A DNA stretch of 64,000 nt, taken from Streptomyces sp. NBC_00234 (lineage in GTDB: Bacteria; Actinomycetota; Actinomycetes; Streptomycetales; Streptomycetaceae). A model generated the notes under the pieces. That model was not told the origin of the DNA, did not search any database, and saw only the letters and a program-made list of their open reading frames with translations. The DNA is taken from assembly GCF_036195325.1 (NCBI RefSeq), contig NZ_CP108101.1:2976001-3040000 (forward strand), written 5' to 3'. This document shows positions 42,788 through 50,687 of the stretch, piece after piece; position 1 is the stretch's first letter, and each line of letters starts with the position of its first letter. The position numbers and the translations under genes are program-made.

Positions 42788-42797
42788 GTGGACATGC
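42784..42797. promoter_or_regulatory. Inverted repeat at the SRA-HNH start codon
   Basis: GCATGT-GG-ACATGC is a perfect 6-bp-arm inverted repeat overlapping the start codon of the endonuclease. It could hide the start in a small RNA hairpin or act as an operator; the alternative is chance. Confidence 0.3.
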
Positions 42798-42883
42798 TGC
42801 CGCCCGGCCGAGGCGGCCCGATCACCACGCGGACTGAGCTGACACGAGCGTCCGAAAGCAGTCGCAACCTGACTGAAATGAAC

Positions 42884-43534
42884 TCAGCGGATATCCGCCA
42901 ACTCGGCCTCAAAGTGAGTTTGCGCGCGGTCCAACGCCTCATCTGGGTCACATCCGTGAGCGCGTAGCCAGTGAAGGAGGTCAGCGATGAGGTCGATCGC
43001 CACCGCCTCCCCTCGCACCACTCTCAACCGAGGCAAGGGCTCCGGTGCATGCCTCAATTGAAGGAGCCCCAGCACCGCCTCTGCCTTCGCCACACGTGGC
43101 CCACCAACGTGGCCCGCTGGCGAGAGAAGGCCCGTAGCCAACTCGCACCAGGTGACCTTGGAGTCGCCACGAAGAATGACGCCCCACCGCTCAGCAACGC
43201 CATCGACAAGGCCAAGCCCCCGCCCTTCCTCTGCCATATCGGCTGCCCTAACGAAGGTGGGCAGCGCGTGCGTGTCAGGATCGCTCACCTCGATCCGGAG
43301 GTTGGCGCCGCTCATCGCGACAGCCAGGCACGCCCGAGTCCCCGGCCCGACGTGCTTGATCACGTTCGTCACTAGTTCGGTGACGCAGAGCTGCGCCGCG
43401 TGGACCACGCCAGGCAGGCCCCAGAGCTCCAGGTGCAGCCGCATCACCCGGCGCAAGCCGGCCAACTCTTCCGCCTCCGCCCGAAAGGGCAGATCCCATG
43501 CCTTCCTGACGACACCGAAACGACACCCATCCAT
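42884..43534 (-). CDS. ATP-binding anti-sigma-like protein (HATPase fold)
   Basis: This 216-aa protein has a GHKL/HATPase_c fold like SpoIIAB/RsbW anti-sigma factors. The N-box is ELVTNVIKHV and the glycine motif is EEGRGLGLV. A C-terminal extension of about 75 residues is not part of the kinase fold. Proteins like this are encoded next to WhiJ-like HTH and DUF397 genes in Streptomyces, the arrangement seen here. ATG 43534 with AGGGAAG about 10 nt upstream is preferred to the TTG at 43555. It is divergent from the HTH regulator. Kinase activity is doubtful and a binding role more likely. Confidence 0.8.
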   Translation of the reverse strand: MDGCRFGVVRKAWDLPFRAEAEELAGLRRVMRLHLELWGLPGVVHAAQLCVTELVTNVIKHVGPGTRACLAVAMSGANLRIEVSDPDTHALPTFVRAADMAEEGRGLGLVDGVAERWGVILRGDSKVTWCELATGLLSPAGHVGGPRVAKAEAVLGLLQLRHAPEPLPRLRVVRGEAVAIDLIADLLHWLRAHGCDPDEALDRAQTHFEAELADIR

Positions 43535-43601
43535 CCCGATCACTTCCCTCGACAAGCGCGGTCACCCAGAGTGTTCATGCTCATCAATACAGTGACAGTG
43601 A

Positions 43602-43624
43602 AACTCTCATTTTGGAACTCTCAT
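43602..43624. promoter_or_regulatory. Direct repeats AACTCTCAT in the WhiJ-like module
   Basis: AACTCTCAT occurs at 43602-43610 and again at 43616-43624 (14-nt period), in the gap between the divergent ATP-binding and HTH genes. The spacing puts both copies on nearby faces of the helix, as expected for a dimeric XRE-type regulator, so this is the probable binding site of the adjacent HTH protein. Confidence 0.45.
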
Positions 43625-43732
43625 GTGTGACTGACGGGAGCACGAGAGTCGACGCGCGCCCCCGGGGTGCGCTGTCTTGCTCGGAGAGCGCCACACCATG
43701 CACCCTCTGAGGGATCAACACGAAGGACGGCC

Positions 43733-44578
43733 ATGCCAGTCGGACCAACCACTCGTAGACGCCAACTCGGCGCAGACCTACGCCGTCTCCGCGAGCGCAA
43801 GGGCCTCACGTTGGAGGATGCGGGTGCCCGAGTCGGCATCTCAAAGGCGACTCTGAGTCGCTACGAAACGAAGGAAGGCACCGTCAAATGGCCTGCCGTT
43901 GACGCCCTGTGCCGTGAGTACGGCGCCTCCGACCACGAGCGTGCGTTGCTCGTCGACTTGGCCAAGGGAGCGCGCATTCAGGGCTGGTGGCGCTCCCTCG
44001 CCGACCCGATTCCCGAGTCGATGAACCTCATGCTGACGCTCGAAGACGAAGTGGTCAGCGAAGGCCACTACGCGTGCATGTACGTGCCGGGGCTCCTCCA
44101 GACGCGTGCGTACGCGGAGGCAGTGCACCGGGCCTCGGAGATGAGATGCACGGATCAGGAGATCCACCACATGGTGGACATCCGCATGAAGCGCCAGGAG
44201 CTTCTCACTCGCGTCGAGCCTCCGCATATCTGGGCCGTGATCGATGAAGCAGTTATCCGGCGCATGGTGGGTGGACGCGGCGTCATGCGCGAGCAGTTGA
44301 AGCATCTCGCCGAGCAAGCATCCCAGCCCCACGTCACCGTTCAGATACTGCCGTTCGAGGCAGGCGCCCACGCCGCAGCAGTCGGCAGTTTCGTCATCCT
44401 CGGCGGCCCTGCGCCCGAGCTCGACGTCGTGTACGTGGACATCATCGGCGGTGGGCTCTTCATGGAGAAGCCGCAGGAACTGGCGCGCTATAGGTTGGCG
44501 TTCGAGTACCTGCGTGCGCAGGCATTGGATATCGACCAGTCTGCCGCGCTCCTGAATCGGGTCATTGGGGAGCTTTGA
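43733..44578 (+). CDS. XRE-family HTH regulator with DUF5753 domain (WhiJ-like)
   Basis: An N-terminal helix-turn-helix (RRLRERKGLTLEDAGARVGI, SKATLSRYE) is followed by the DUF5753/Scr1-type domain (about 95-275; MYVPGLLQTRAYAEAV, MKRQELLTRVEPPHIW). This is the layout of WhiJ and its many Streptomyces paralogues (281 aa). They act with a DUF397 partner and often an anti-sigma-like ATPase to control development or secondary metabolism, and both partners flank it here. ATG 43733 has GAAGGA upstream. The DUF397 start codon overlaps its stop. Confidence 0.88.
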   Translation: MPVGPTTRRRQLGADLRRLRERKGLTLEDAGARVGISKATLSRYETKEGTVKWPAVDALCREYGASDHERALLVDLAKGARIQGWWRSLADPIPESMNLMLTLEDEVVSEGHYACMYVPGLLQTRAYAEAVHRASEMRCTDQEIHHMVDIRMKRQELLTRVEPPHIWAVIDEAVIRRMVGGRGVMREQLKHLAEQASQPHVTVQILPFEAGAHAAAVGSFVILGGPAPELDVVYVDIIGGGLFMEKPQELARYRLAFEYLRAQALDIDQSAALLNRVIGEL

Positions 44579-44760
44579 TGGACACCGAACGCGTGCACTG
44601 GTTCAAGTCGTCGTACAGCGGCGGCAGCGGCACCGAGTGCGTCGAGGTGGCCGACCTGCACACCGTCGTCGGTGTACGTGACTCAAAGTGCCCCGAAGGG
44701 GCCCGCATCTTCGTCCAACCCAACGCATGGGCTGAGTTTGTGACAACTCTCAGCGCGTAG
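44578..44760 (+). CDS. DUF397 protein
   Basis: This 60-aa protein has the DUF397 pattern W(F)KSSYSGGSGTECVEVA then VRDSKCPEG. DUF397 proteins bind their cognate WhiJ-like HTH regulator and modulate its DNA binding. ATG 44578 overlaps the regulator's TGA stop by one base (TGATG), so the two are translated together in a fixed ratio; a TTG one codon earlier is possible. Confidence 0.88.
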   Translation: MDTERVHWFKSSYSGGSGTECVEVADLHTVVGVRDSKCPEGARIFVQPNAWAEFVTTLSA

Positions 44761-44775
44761 GGCGCGCTCTCGCTC

Positions 44776-45759
44776 CTAACCCCGCACCACCACCGCAACC
44801 GGTTCCCGCCGTCCCGCGCCCAGGCGTAGTTTGGCGAGGATCGCGGCTACCACCTCCTCCGGGTGGTCGCGTACCAGCGCAGGGGCCACGCTCACCACCT
44901 CGATGCCGTGGGCCTCCAGTTTGAGGCGGCGGCGGAGGGTGGCGCGGTATTCGTTCACGCCCAGGTGGAATTCCTCCGAGTCGACCTCCAGGGCGACGCC
45001 CTCGCGGGGCCAGTACGCGTCCGGGACCGCCAGGAAGAGGCCGTCCGGGGTGAGCAGGGTGGGGTTCCACAGGGCGTCCGGGACTCCGGCCGCCCGTAGT
45101 GCGTCGCGGGCGCGGCCCTCCTCGATCGAGCGGACGCCCACGAGGAGTTCCTCCGCTGCCGCGCGTACCGGGGCCCCGCGCAGGGCATGGCCCGCGCGGA
45201 GTTCGGCGAGGAGGTCCCGCGGGTCGCACCTGCCTGCCTGGACGGTGTTCGCCAGGACCGCTCGCACGCGGTCCGGGGACGTCTCGCGGGCGACGAAGTC
45301 CGCCGCCGCGCGCGGTCTGCGGACGCACGGCACGCCTTCGAGGAGCAGGTTGGGCGGCCGGCGCCGGGTGCGGCGGATGCGTACGTACGCCACGTCCCGC
45401 ATCCTGCGCGGCTCGTCGAGCAGCACGTCCACCGTTTCGCTGCCCGTGCCGCGTACCCCGTAGAGCGACAGCGCGGCCTCTCCCGTCACCACGGCCGTCG
45501 CGCCCGACAGGGGGTCGGAGTCCGGCACCGCCGCGTAGAGGACCGCAGCCAGCATCCGCTGGTACGGGTCCGGAGCTCCCCTGTGTATCAACGTCACCCG
45601 GGGCAGCACCCGTTGCCACGGTCCGCCCGGTGCGCAGCGGCGCCTGATCGTGCTTCGGTGCACTCCGGCAGCCTGCAGCTGCCGGTGAGTGGCCAGGCCC
45701 CGCTGCCGGCCCGCGAGCCGGTCCAGCGTCCTGACATCGGCTTTCGTCGGAGCGGCCAT
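44776..45759 (-). CDS. AbiEi-like wHTH protein with DUF559/Vsr-like C-terminus
   Basis: This 327-aa protein starts with an AbiEi_4-type winged helix (RQRGLATHRQLQAAGVHRST). Its C-terminal domain resembles DUF559/Vsr-like PD-(D/E)xK nucleases, with VALEVDSEEFHLG as the acidic core and LEAHGIEVVSVAPA after it. Family members are often called type IV toxin-antitoxin antitoxin-domain proteins. No AbiEii toxin gene is adjacent, so it may be a lone regulator or nuclease. ATG 45759 is used. The G-rich octamer repeat lies in its upstream region. Confidence 0.75.
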   Translation of the reverse strand: MAAPTKADVRTLDRLAGRQRGLATHRQLQAAGVHRSTIRRRCAPGGPWQRVLPRVTLIHRGAPDPYQRMLAAVLYAAVPDSDPLSGATAVVTGEAALSLYGVRGTGSETVDVLLDEPRRMRDVAYVRIRRTRRRPPNLLLEGVPCVRRPRAAADFVARETSPDRVRAVLANTVQAGRCDPRDLLAELRAGHALRGAPVRAAAEELLVGVRSIEEGRARDALRAAGVPDALWNPTLLTPDGLFLAVPDAYWPREGVALEVDSEEFHLGVNEYRATLRRRLKLEAHGIEVVSVAPALVRDHPEEVVAAILAKLRLGAGRREPVAVVVRG

Positions 45760-45914
45760 GATCCCCTCCTCCCCGGTCGGGCGTCCGTTCCAACCACGAG
45801 TCCGAATGCGGATTCTGCGTTGCGTTCATGGCTACGGAGCGTCCGCAAGCCGAGTGCGTCAGCCTGGGGGAGGTGGGGGCCGGTGGTGCGGGTGGGGGCG
45901 GGTGGGGGCCCGTG

Positions 45915-46002
45915 CGTGGGGGCGTGGGGGCGTGGGGGCGTGGGGGCGTGGGGGCGTGGGGGCGTGGGGGCGTGGGGGCGTGGGGGCGTGGGGGCGTGGG
46001 GG
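45915..46002 (+). repeat. 11 tandem copies of the octamer CGTGGGGG
   Basis: Eleven perfect head-to-tail copies of an 8-bp unit occupy 88 bp, with degenerate units (GTGGGTG, GTGCGTGGG) after it and GGTGGGGG-rich sequence before it. The G5 tracts on the plus strand could fold into G-quadruplexes. It fills most of the 349-bp gap (45760-46108) between divergent genes; no gene is seen there. Copy number is likely to vary between strains. Confidence 0.95.
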
Positions 46003-46108
46003 CGTGGGTGCCCGTGCGTGGGTGCGTGGGTCGGTATCGGGCGGGCGGCCTGGCGGCCAGCCCGTATTTGCCTGGTGACGCTCCGCGTCGCGTGGCATGC
46101 TCCCCCGC

Positions 46109-47140
46109 ATGCCCATTCGATATCCGCGCCCGCTCCGCCCCGGTGACCGCATCGGCGTCACCTCGCCCTCCAGTGGAGTGCCCAAGGAGCTGCGCGCGCG
46201 GCTCGACGTGGCGGTTCGCGAGGTGGAGGCGCGGGGGTACGAGGTCGTCGTCGGGGAGTGCATGGACGGTGCCGGGCATGTCAGTGCGCCCGCGGCCGAG
46301 CGGGCGGCGGAGCTGACGGGGATGCTGACCGATCCCGGGATCCGTGCCGTGGTGCCGCCGTGGGGTGGGGAGACCGCCGTCGACCTGCTGCCTCTGCTCG
46401 ACCAGGAGCGGCTGCGCGACGCCGAGCCCACCTGGGTCGTCGGGTACTCGGACATCTCGACCCTCATCACGCCGCTCACCCTGCTCACCGGCATCGCGAC
46501 CGTGCACGGCAACAACCTGATGGACACGCCCTACCGCGTGCCCGAGGGGCTGCTGTCCTGGCTGGACATCGTCACCATGCCGGCGGGGCAGCGGTTCACG
46601 CAGACACCGCCGGGGCGCCATCGGAGCTCGGGCTGGGACGACTTCCATGCCTTCCCCGAGGTACGTGACGTCACGCTCGACACCCCCGGCCGGTGGACCC
46701 GGCTGGACGGGGACGGCGATGTAGACGTCTCGGGGCGGCTCATCGGGGGCTGCGTCGAGACCGTCGGCGGGCTGGCGGGCACTCCGTACGGGGACGTCCC
46801 GGCCTTCGCCCGTGACCACGCCCCGGAAGGGCTTCTCGTGTACGTCGAGGCCGGGGGTGACAGTGCCTTCACGATCTGCCGCACCCTTCACGCGATGCGG
46901 ATGGCCGGGTTCTTCGACCAGGCCAACGCCGTCCTGGTGGCACGCACTTCGGCGCCGGACGCGCCCTCACTCACGCAGCACGAGGCGGTGATCGACGCGC
47001 TCGGATCGCTGGGGGTACCGATCCTTGCCGATGTCGAGTGCGGTCATGTTCCGCCGTTCATGCCTCTCGTCAACGGGGCGCTCGGGCGCGTCGTCCACAC
47101 GTCGGAGCGCAGCGAGTTGAGCCAGTCGCTCGTCGACTGA
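46109..47140 (+). CDS. S66 family peptidase (LD-carboxypeptidase/MccF-like)
   Basis: This serine peptidase (343 aa) of family S66 has the nucleophile in VGYSDIST, the N-terminal RIGVTSPSSG loop, and the C-terminal catalytic Glu/His region (VYVEAGGD, DVECGHVPPFMPLV). The family includes cytosolic murein LD-carboxypeptidases and MccF, which cleaves microcin C-type antibiotics. The branch here cannot be decided, but the large loop before VYVEA is more MccF-like. ATG 46109 has no ribosome site; a CATGCT element 7 nt upstream suggests leaderless transcription. A shorter upstream ATG (46097) is possible. Confidence 0.83.
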   Translation: MPIRYPRPLRPGDRIGVTSPSSGVPKELRARLDVAVREVEARGYEVVVGECMDGAGHVSAPAAERAAELTGMLTDPGIRAVVPPWGGETAVDLLPLLDQERLRDAEPTWVVGYSDISTLITPLTLLTGIATVHGNNLMDTPYRVPEGLLSWLDIVTMPAGQRFTQTPPGRHRSSGWDDFHAFPEVRDVTLDTPGRWTRLDGDGDVDVSGRLIGGCVETVGGLAGTPYGDVPAFARDHAPEGLLVYVEAGGDSAFTICRTLHAMRMAGFFDQANAVLVARTSAPDAPSLTQHEAVIDALGSLGVPILADVECGHVPPFMPLVNGALGRVVHTSERSELSQSLVD

Positions 47141-47243
47141 GACCGGCCGGGATCTTTTGACGTGTGATCATGTCGTTCTCTTTAGTGGACAGTTGACGGC
47201 GCGGGTTCCGCTCCGCGTCACGTGACATCAGGAGATCAGCAGC

Positions 47244-48194
47244 GTGTCTTCCGGGGGATACGGACCGTACGGGCCGTCGTGGCAGCCGAACCGGGGCGGG
47301 AGTCCGTACCGGAACCCGCATCCATATCCGCCCGCCACCGTGTGGCAGCGGTTCCGTAGTGGGGACTGGCCCACCCTGCGGGAGCTGCTGCGTCCCGCCC
47401 GCCGTATCCACGGCTGTGTGTGGGCCGTTCTCCTCCTCTGCTTCTGGTCGTTCCTCCTTCCCCCGCTCGTGCTCTACCCCATGGCCCGGTCGGCCCGCGC
47501 CAAGGCCCGTCAGGTGTTCCCGGAGATCGCCCGGCACCGGATTCAGGACCCCGACGTGGCGCGCCTGCAGAAGGCGCGGGCCTGGGCCGCCCTCGCGGCG
47601 ACCTTCCTCCTGCTGGTGGCGTACGGGAATCCGGAGGAGTGGGAGCAGGCCCAGGACCAGTTCACGCTGCGGCTGGCCGTCACCCCGTGGCTGCTCCTCC
47701 TCAGTGCGCCGGTCGTGGTCGCGATCCTCATGCGCTGCGCGCCGCCGCACGCGCGGCAGCCCATGCGGGCCCGGCTCCGCCCGGCCGTCCGCACGGCGCT
47801 CCGGTACTTCGGGTCCCTGACCGCCGTACCGGTGCTGTTCGCCGCCGGTTTCTTCGTCCGGCAGGCCGTGGACGGCGTCGCCTGGGCGCCGTTCCTCTCC
47901 CTGGCGCTGCTTCTGCCCGCCCTGTGGGTGACGCTGTTCGTGGCGTTCGCCTCGTCCACGGTGGTCCGCTCGGCGTTCAGCACCGCCGAGGTGCATGCCG
48001 CGTTGCCGGCGCTGCTCACCGGCGTACTGGTGTGGGAGTTCGCGGCCATCAGCCTGGCGGTGGGGGGAATGCCTCCGGGTCCGCCCCTGGTCCAGGTCCT
48101 CGCCGTCCTCGGTGGGCCGGCGTCGGTGACGGCCCTGGTGTGGTGGGAGATCGACCGTCTGCGCACCCGGTACGGCATCACGCTGAGGGGCTGA
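47244..48194 (+). CDS. Multi-pass membrane protein of unknown function
   Basis: This 316-aa protein has a Gly/Tyr/Pro-rich cytosolic N-terminus (about residues 1-35) and six or so hydrophobic helices, for example IHGCVWAVLLLCFWSFLLPP and TPWLLLLSAPVVVAILM. No catalytic or transporter motif was recognised. GTG 47244 has AGGAGA 8-12 nt upstream. A clear terminator follows the stop, so it is probably transcribed alone. Confidence 0.75.
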   Translation: MSSGGYGPYGPSWQPNRGGSPYRNPHPYPPATVWQRFRSGDWPTLRELLRPARRIHGCVWAVLLLCFWSFLLPPLVLYPMARSARAKARQVFPEIARHRIQDPDVARLQKARAWAALAATFLLLVAYGNPEEWEQAQDQFTLRLAVTPWLLLLSAPVVVAILMRCAPPHARQPMRARLRPAVRTALRYFGSLTAVPVLFAAGFFVRQAVDGVAWAPFLSLALLLPALWVTLFVAFASSTVVRSAFSTAEVHAALPALLTGVLVWEFAAISLAVGGMPPGPPLVQVLAVLGGPASVTALVWWEIDRLRTRYGITLRG

Positions 48195-48211
48195 GACCTC
48201 CGAGGACGGCA

Positions 48212-48245
48212 GGAGCCCCAGGCGCGTCCGCACGCCGGGGGCTCC
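48212..48245 (+). terminator. Hairpin after the membrane protein gene
   Basis: GGAGCCCC (48212-48219) pairs with GGGGCTCC (48238-48245), and GGCG/CGCC pairs inside the loop. It is 18 nt past the stop. Confidence 0.8.
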
Positions 48246-48288
48246 CTCGTGTCCGCCGGTGCCGCCCGCCCACGCTCAGGCGTACGTG

Positions 48289-48384
48289 CCCGCCGGGCGC
48301 TCCCGCGTCACCAGGTCCGGGCAGCCGTGGTCCCGCCGGGCGCTCCCGCGCACCGGGTCCGTGCAGCCGTGGTCCCGCCGGTCC
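48289..48384. repeat. Two and a quarter copies of a ~42-bp tandem repeat
   Basis: A 42-43-bp unit beginning CCCGCCGGGCGCTCCCGCG and ending GCAGCCGTGGT occurs at 48289-48331 and 48332-48373, followed by a partial copy. It lies within the 479-bp interval 48195-48673, which otherwise holds only the terminator and the leader of the subtilase. A minus-strand open frame across it has no domain and is not considered a gene. Confidence 0.8.
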
Positions 48385-48673
48385 AGACCACCCGCCGCCC
48401 GGACCCCGCCGCGGACAAGGGTTTTCCCCGTATCGGGTTCATCTCCCCGTTCCCTACTGTCTGCCGCACCGGTAGACCTCGTCTCCTGACTCCTAGGTGT
48501 CAGGTGCACGTAAACAGGGGTCCCTCCGGTGACGGCCTTGACCAGGGCCGTGGCGTCGGCGTCGGCGCACGGGCAACCCCGCCCAGGAACTGCGGATCGC
48601 GGCCCCCACGCCGCACCGCGGTTCTCGCGCCGCCCGCCGCGCTCCGCACGAGTAGTCATTGAAAGGGAACACC

Positions 48674-50506
48674 TTGAACGGTTCCAGGCGGAGACTCATA
48701 TCCGTTGTGGCAGCAACTGCCACGATCGCCGGTGTCGTTGCCACTTCCTCCGTGGCGCTCGCCGCCGCCCCGGCGGCCCCCTCGCCGAAGCCGGCTCCGG
48801 CTTCACAGGCCATGACCACGCTGCCCACCGCGCCGGTCGAGAACGTCATCGTCACCTACAAGTCCAAGGCTGCCGAGGCCGGTTCCAACGCGGCTGCCAA
48901 GAGCGATGCGGCCGCCAAGGCCGAACAGACCGGCGAGAGCCTGTCGTTCGAGCGCCGCCTCGCCGGCGGCGCCGCCCTGGTCGACCTGGGCGGCGAGGCG
49001 TCCAAGAAGGACCTCGCCGAGGTGATGGACGCCTTCCGCGCGGACACCTCAGTCGCGTCCGTGGAGCCCGACATCCGCGCCTACGCGATGGCGGTCACCC
49101 CGAACGACACCGACTACGCCAAGCAGTGGGACCTGTTCGAGGCCACCGGCGGCATGAACGTCCCCGGCGCCTGGGACAAGGGCACCGGCAGCGGCGTCAC
49201 CGTCGCCGTCATCGACACCGGCTACGCCGCCCACTCGGACGTGGCAGCCAACGTCGTCTCCGGATACGACTTCATCTCCTCCTCCGCGGACGCCCGTGAC
49301 GGCAACGGCCGCGACAGCGACGCCAAGGACGAGGGCGACTGGAACGCCACGGCGGGTGAGTGCGGCACCGGTTCCACGGCGAGCAACTCCTCCTGGCACG
49401 GCACGCACGTCGCCGGCACGATCGGGGCGACCGCCAACAACAGCAAGGGCATCGCGGGCATCGCGTACAGCGCGAAGATCCAGCCCGTGCGGGTGCTCGG
49501 CAAGTGCGGCGGCTCCTCCTCGGACATCGCCGACGCCATCACCTGGGCATCCGGCGGCACCGTCCCGGGCGTCGCGGCGAACGCGACCCCGGCCAAGGTC
49601 ATCAACCTGAGCCTCGGCGGCGCCAGCTCCACGTGCCCCAGCGTCTACCAGACCGCCATCAACGGCGCCGTGTCGCGCGGCACCACCGTGGTCGTCGCGG
49701 CCGGCAACAGCAACGCCAACGCCTCCGGCTTCACGCCCGCCAACTGCGCCGGTGTCATCAACGTGGCGTCCACCAGCCGTGAGGGCAACCGTTCGTTCTA
49801 CTCGAACTACGGCAGCATCGTCGACGTCTCCGCGCCCGGCGGCGAGACCCGCCGCGCCACCGACACGCCCGGTACCATCACCACCCCCGAGAACGGCATC
49901 CTCTCCACGCTGAACTCCGGTACCACCACGCAGTCGACCGAGAACTACAAGCCCTACCAGGGCACTTCGATGGCCGCCCCGCACATCGCCGGCCTCGCCG
50001 CACTCCTCAAGTCGGCCAAGAGCACCCTGACCCCGGCCGAGATCGAGTCCGCGATCAAGGGCAACGCCAGGCCGCTCCCCGGCACCTGCACCGGCGGCTG
50101 CGGCGCCGGCATCGCCGATGCGGCCAAGACCGTGAACGCCGTCACCGGCACCACCCCCGTCGGCACGACGTTCAGCAACGCGACGGACGTGACGATCGCC
50201 GACAACTCGACCGTCACCTCGTCGATCCCGGTCACCGGCCGCACGGGCAACGCCCCCGCCACCCTCAGGGTCGACGTGGACATCAAGCACACCTGGCGCG
50301 GCGACCTGGTCGTCGACCTGGTCGCGCCTGACGGCACGGTGCGCAACCTGAAGGCGTCGTCGTCCTCGGACAGCGCCGACAACGTCATCGCGACGTACAC
50401 GGTCGACGCGTCGAGCGAGGTCGCCAACGGCACCTGGAAGCTGCAGGTCCGCGACGTGGCATCGGGTGACACCGGCTACATCGACACCTGGAGTCTCACC
50501 TTCTGA
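48674..50506 (+). CDS. Secreted S8 serine peptidase with C-terminal P-domain
   Basis: This 610-aa secreted subtilase has a signal peptide (residues 1-31), an inhibitor I9-type propeptide (about 55-138) and a catalytic domain with Asp181 (AVIDTGY), His242 (WHGTHVAG) and Ser432 (YQGTSMAAPHIAG). A C-terminal proprotein-convertase P-domain (about 510-610) ends YIDTWSLTF. The start is TTG 48674, with AAAGGG 8 nt upstream; another TTG at 48659 lacks a ribosome site. It is smaller than, and distinct from, the subtilase at 29663. A strong hairpin follows the stop. Confidence 0.92.
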   Translation: MNGSRRRLISVVAATATIAGVVATSSVALAAAPAAPSPKPAPASQAMTTLPTAPVENVIVTYKSKAAEAGSNAAAKSDAAAKAEQTGESLSFERRLAGGAALVDLGGEASKKDLAEVMDAFRADTSVASVEPDIRAYAMAVTPNDTDYAKQWDLFEATGGMNVPGAWDKGTGSGVTVAVIDTGYAAHSDVAANVVSGYDFISSSADARDGNGRDSDAKDEGDWNATAGECGTGSTASNSSWHGTHVAGTIGATANNSKGIAGIAYSAKIQPVRVLGKCGGSSSDIADAITWASGGTVPGVAANATPAKVINLSLGGASSTCPSVYQTAINGAVSRGTTVVVAAGNSNANASGFTPANCAGVINVASTSREGNRSFYSNYGSIVDVSAPGGETRRATDTPGTITTPENGILSTLNSGTTTQSTENYKPYQGTSMAAPHIAGLAALLKSAKSTLTPAEIESAIKGNARPLPGTCTGGCGAGIADAAKTVNAVTGTTPVGTTFSNATDVTIADNSTVTSSIPVTGRTGNAPATLRVDVDIKHTWRGDLVVDLVAPDGTVRNLKASSSSDSADNVIATYTVDASSEVANGTWKLQVRDVASGDTGYIDTWSLTF

Positions 50507-50537
50507 GACGCCCGTCAGGGTACATAACCGCAGGTCA

Positions 50538-50573
50538 GGGGCGCGTTCGCGGGAAATCCCGCGGGCGCGCCCC
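50538..50573 (+). terminator. Strong hairpin after the P-domain subtilase
   Basis: GGGGCGCG and CGCGGG on the left pair with CCCGCG and CGCGCCCC on the right (50538-50573), with a TT/GG internal mismatch and an AAAT loop. Confidence 0.9.
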
Positions 50574-50687
50574 GCTGCCGGTCGGTCCGTATGCCGACAC
50601 CGGGCCTGGACGGCAGCGGTCCACTTCGTATTCTCTGCTCTCGCACGGGCAGCGGGCTCGCGCACGCCGGAAGGTGGTGGTGGGTAC

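Noticed and set aside
38600..45760. An integrated mobile element or prophage
   Set aside because: Lower GC suggests transfer, but no integrase, transposase, att duplication or tRNA end was found.
45915..46002. A CRISPR-like array
   Set aside because: Units are 8 bp with no spacers and no cas genes, so this is a simple microsatellite.
48276..48659. A minus-strand open frame in the gap before the P-domain subtilase
   Set aside because: It crosses a tandem repeat, is Arg/Gly-rich without a domain, and runs antisense into the leader of a secreted protease gene.
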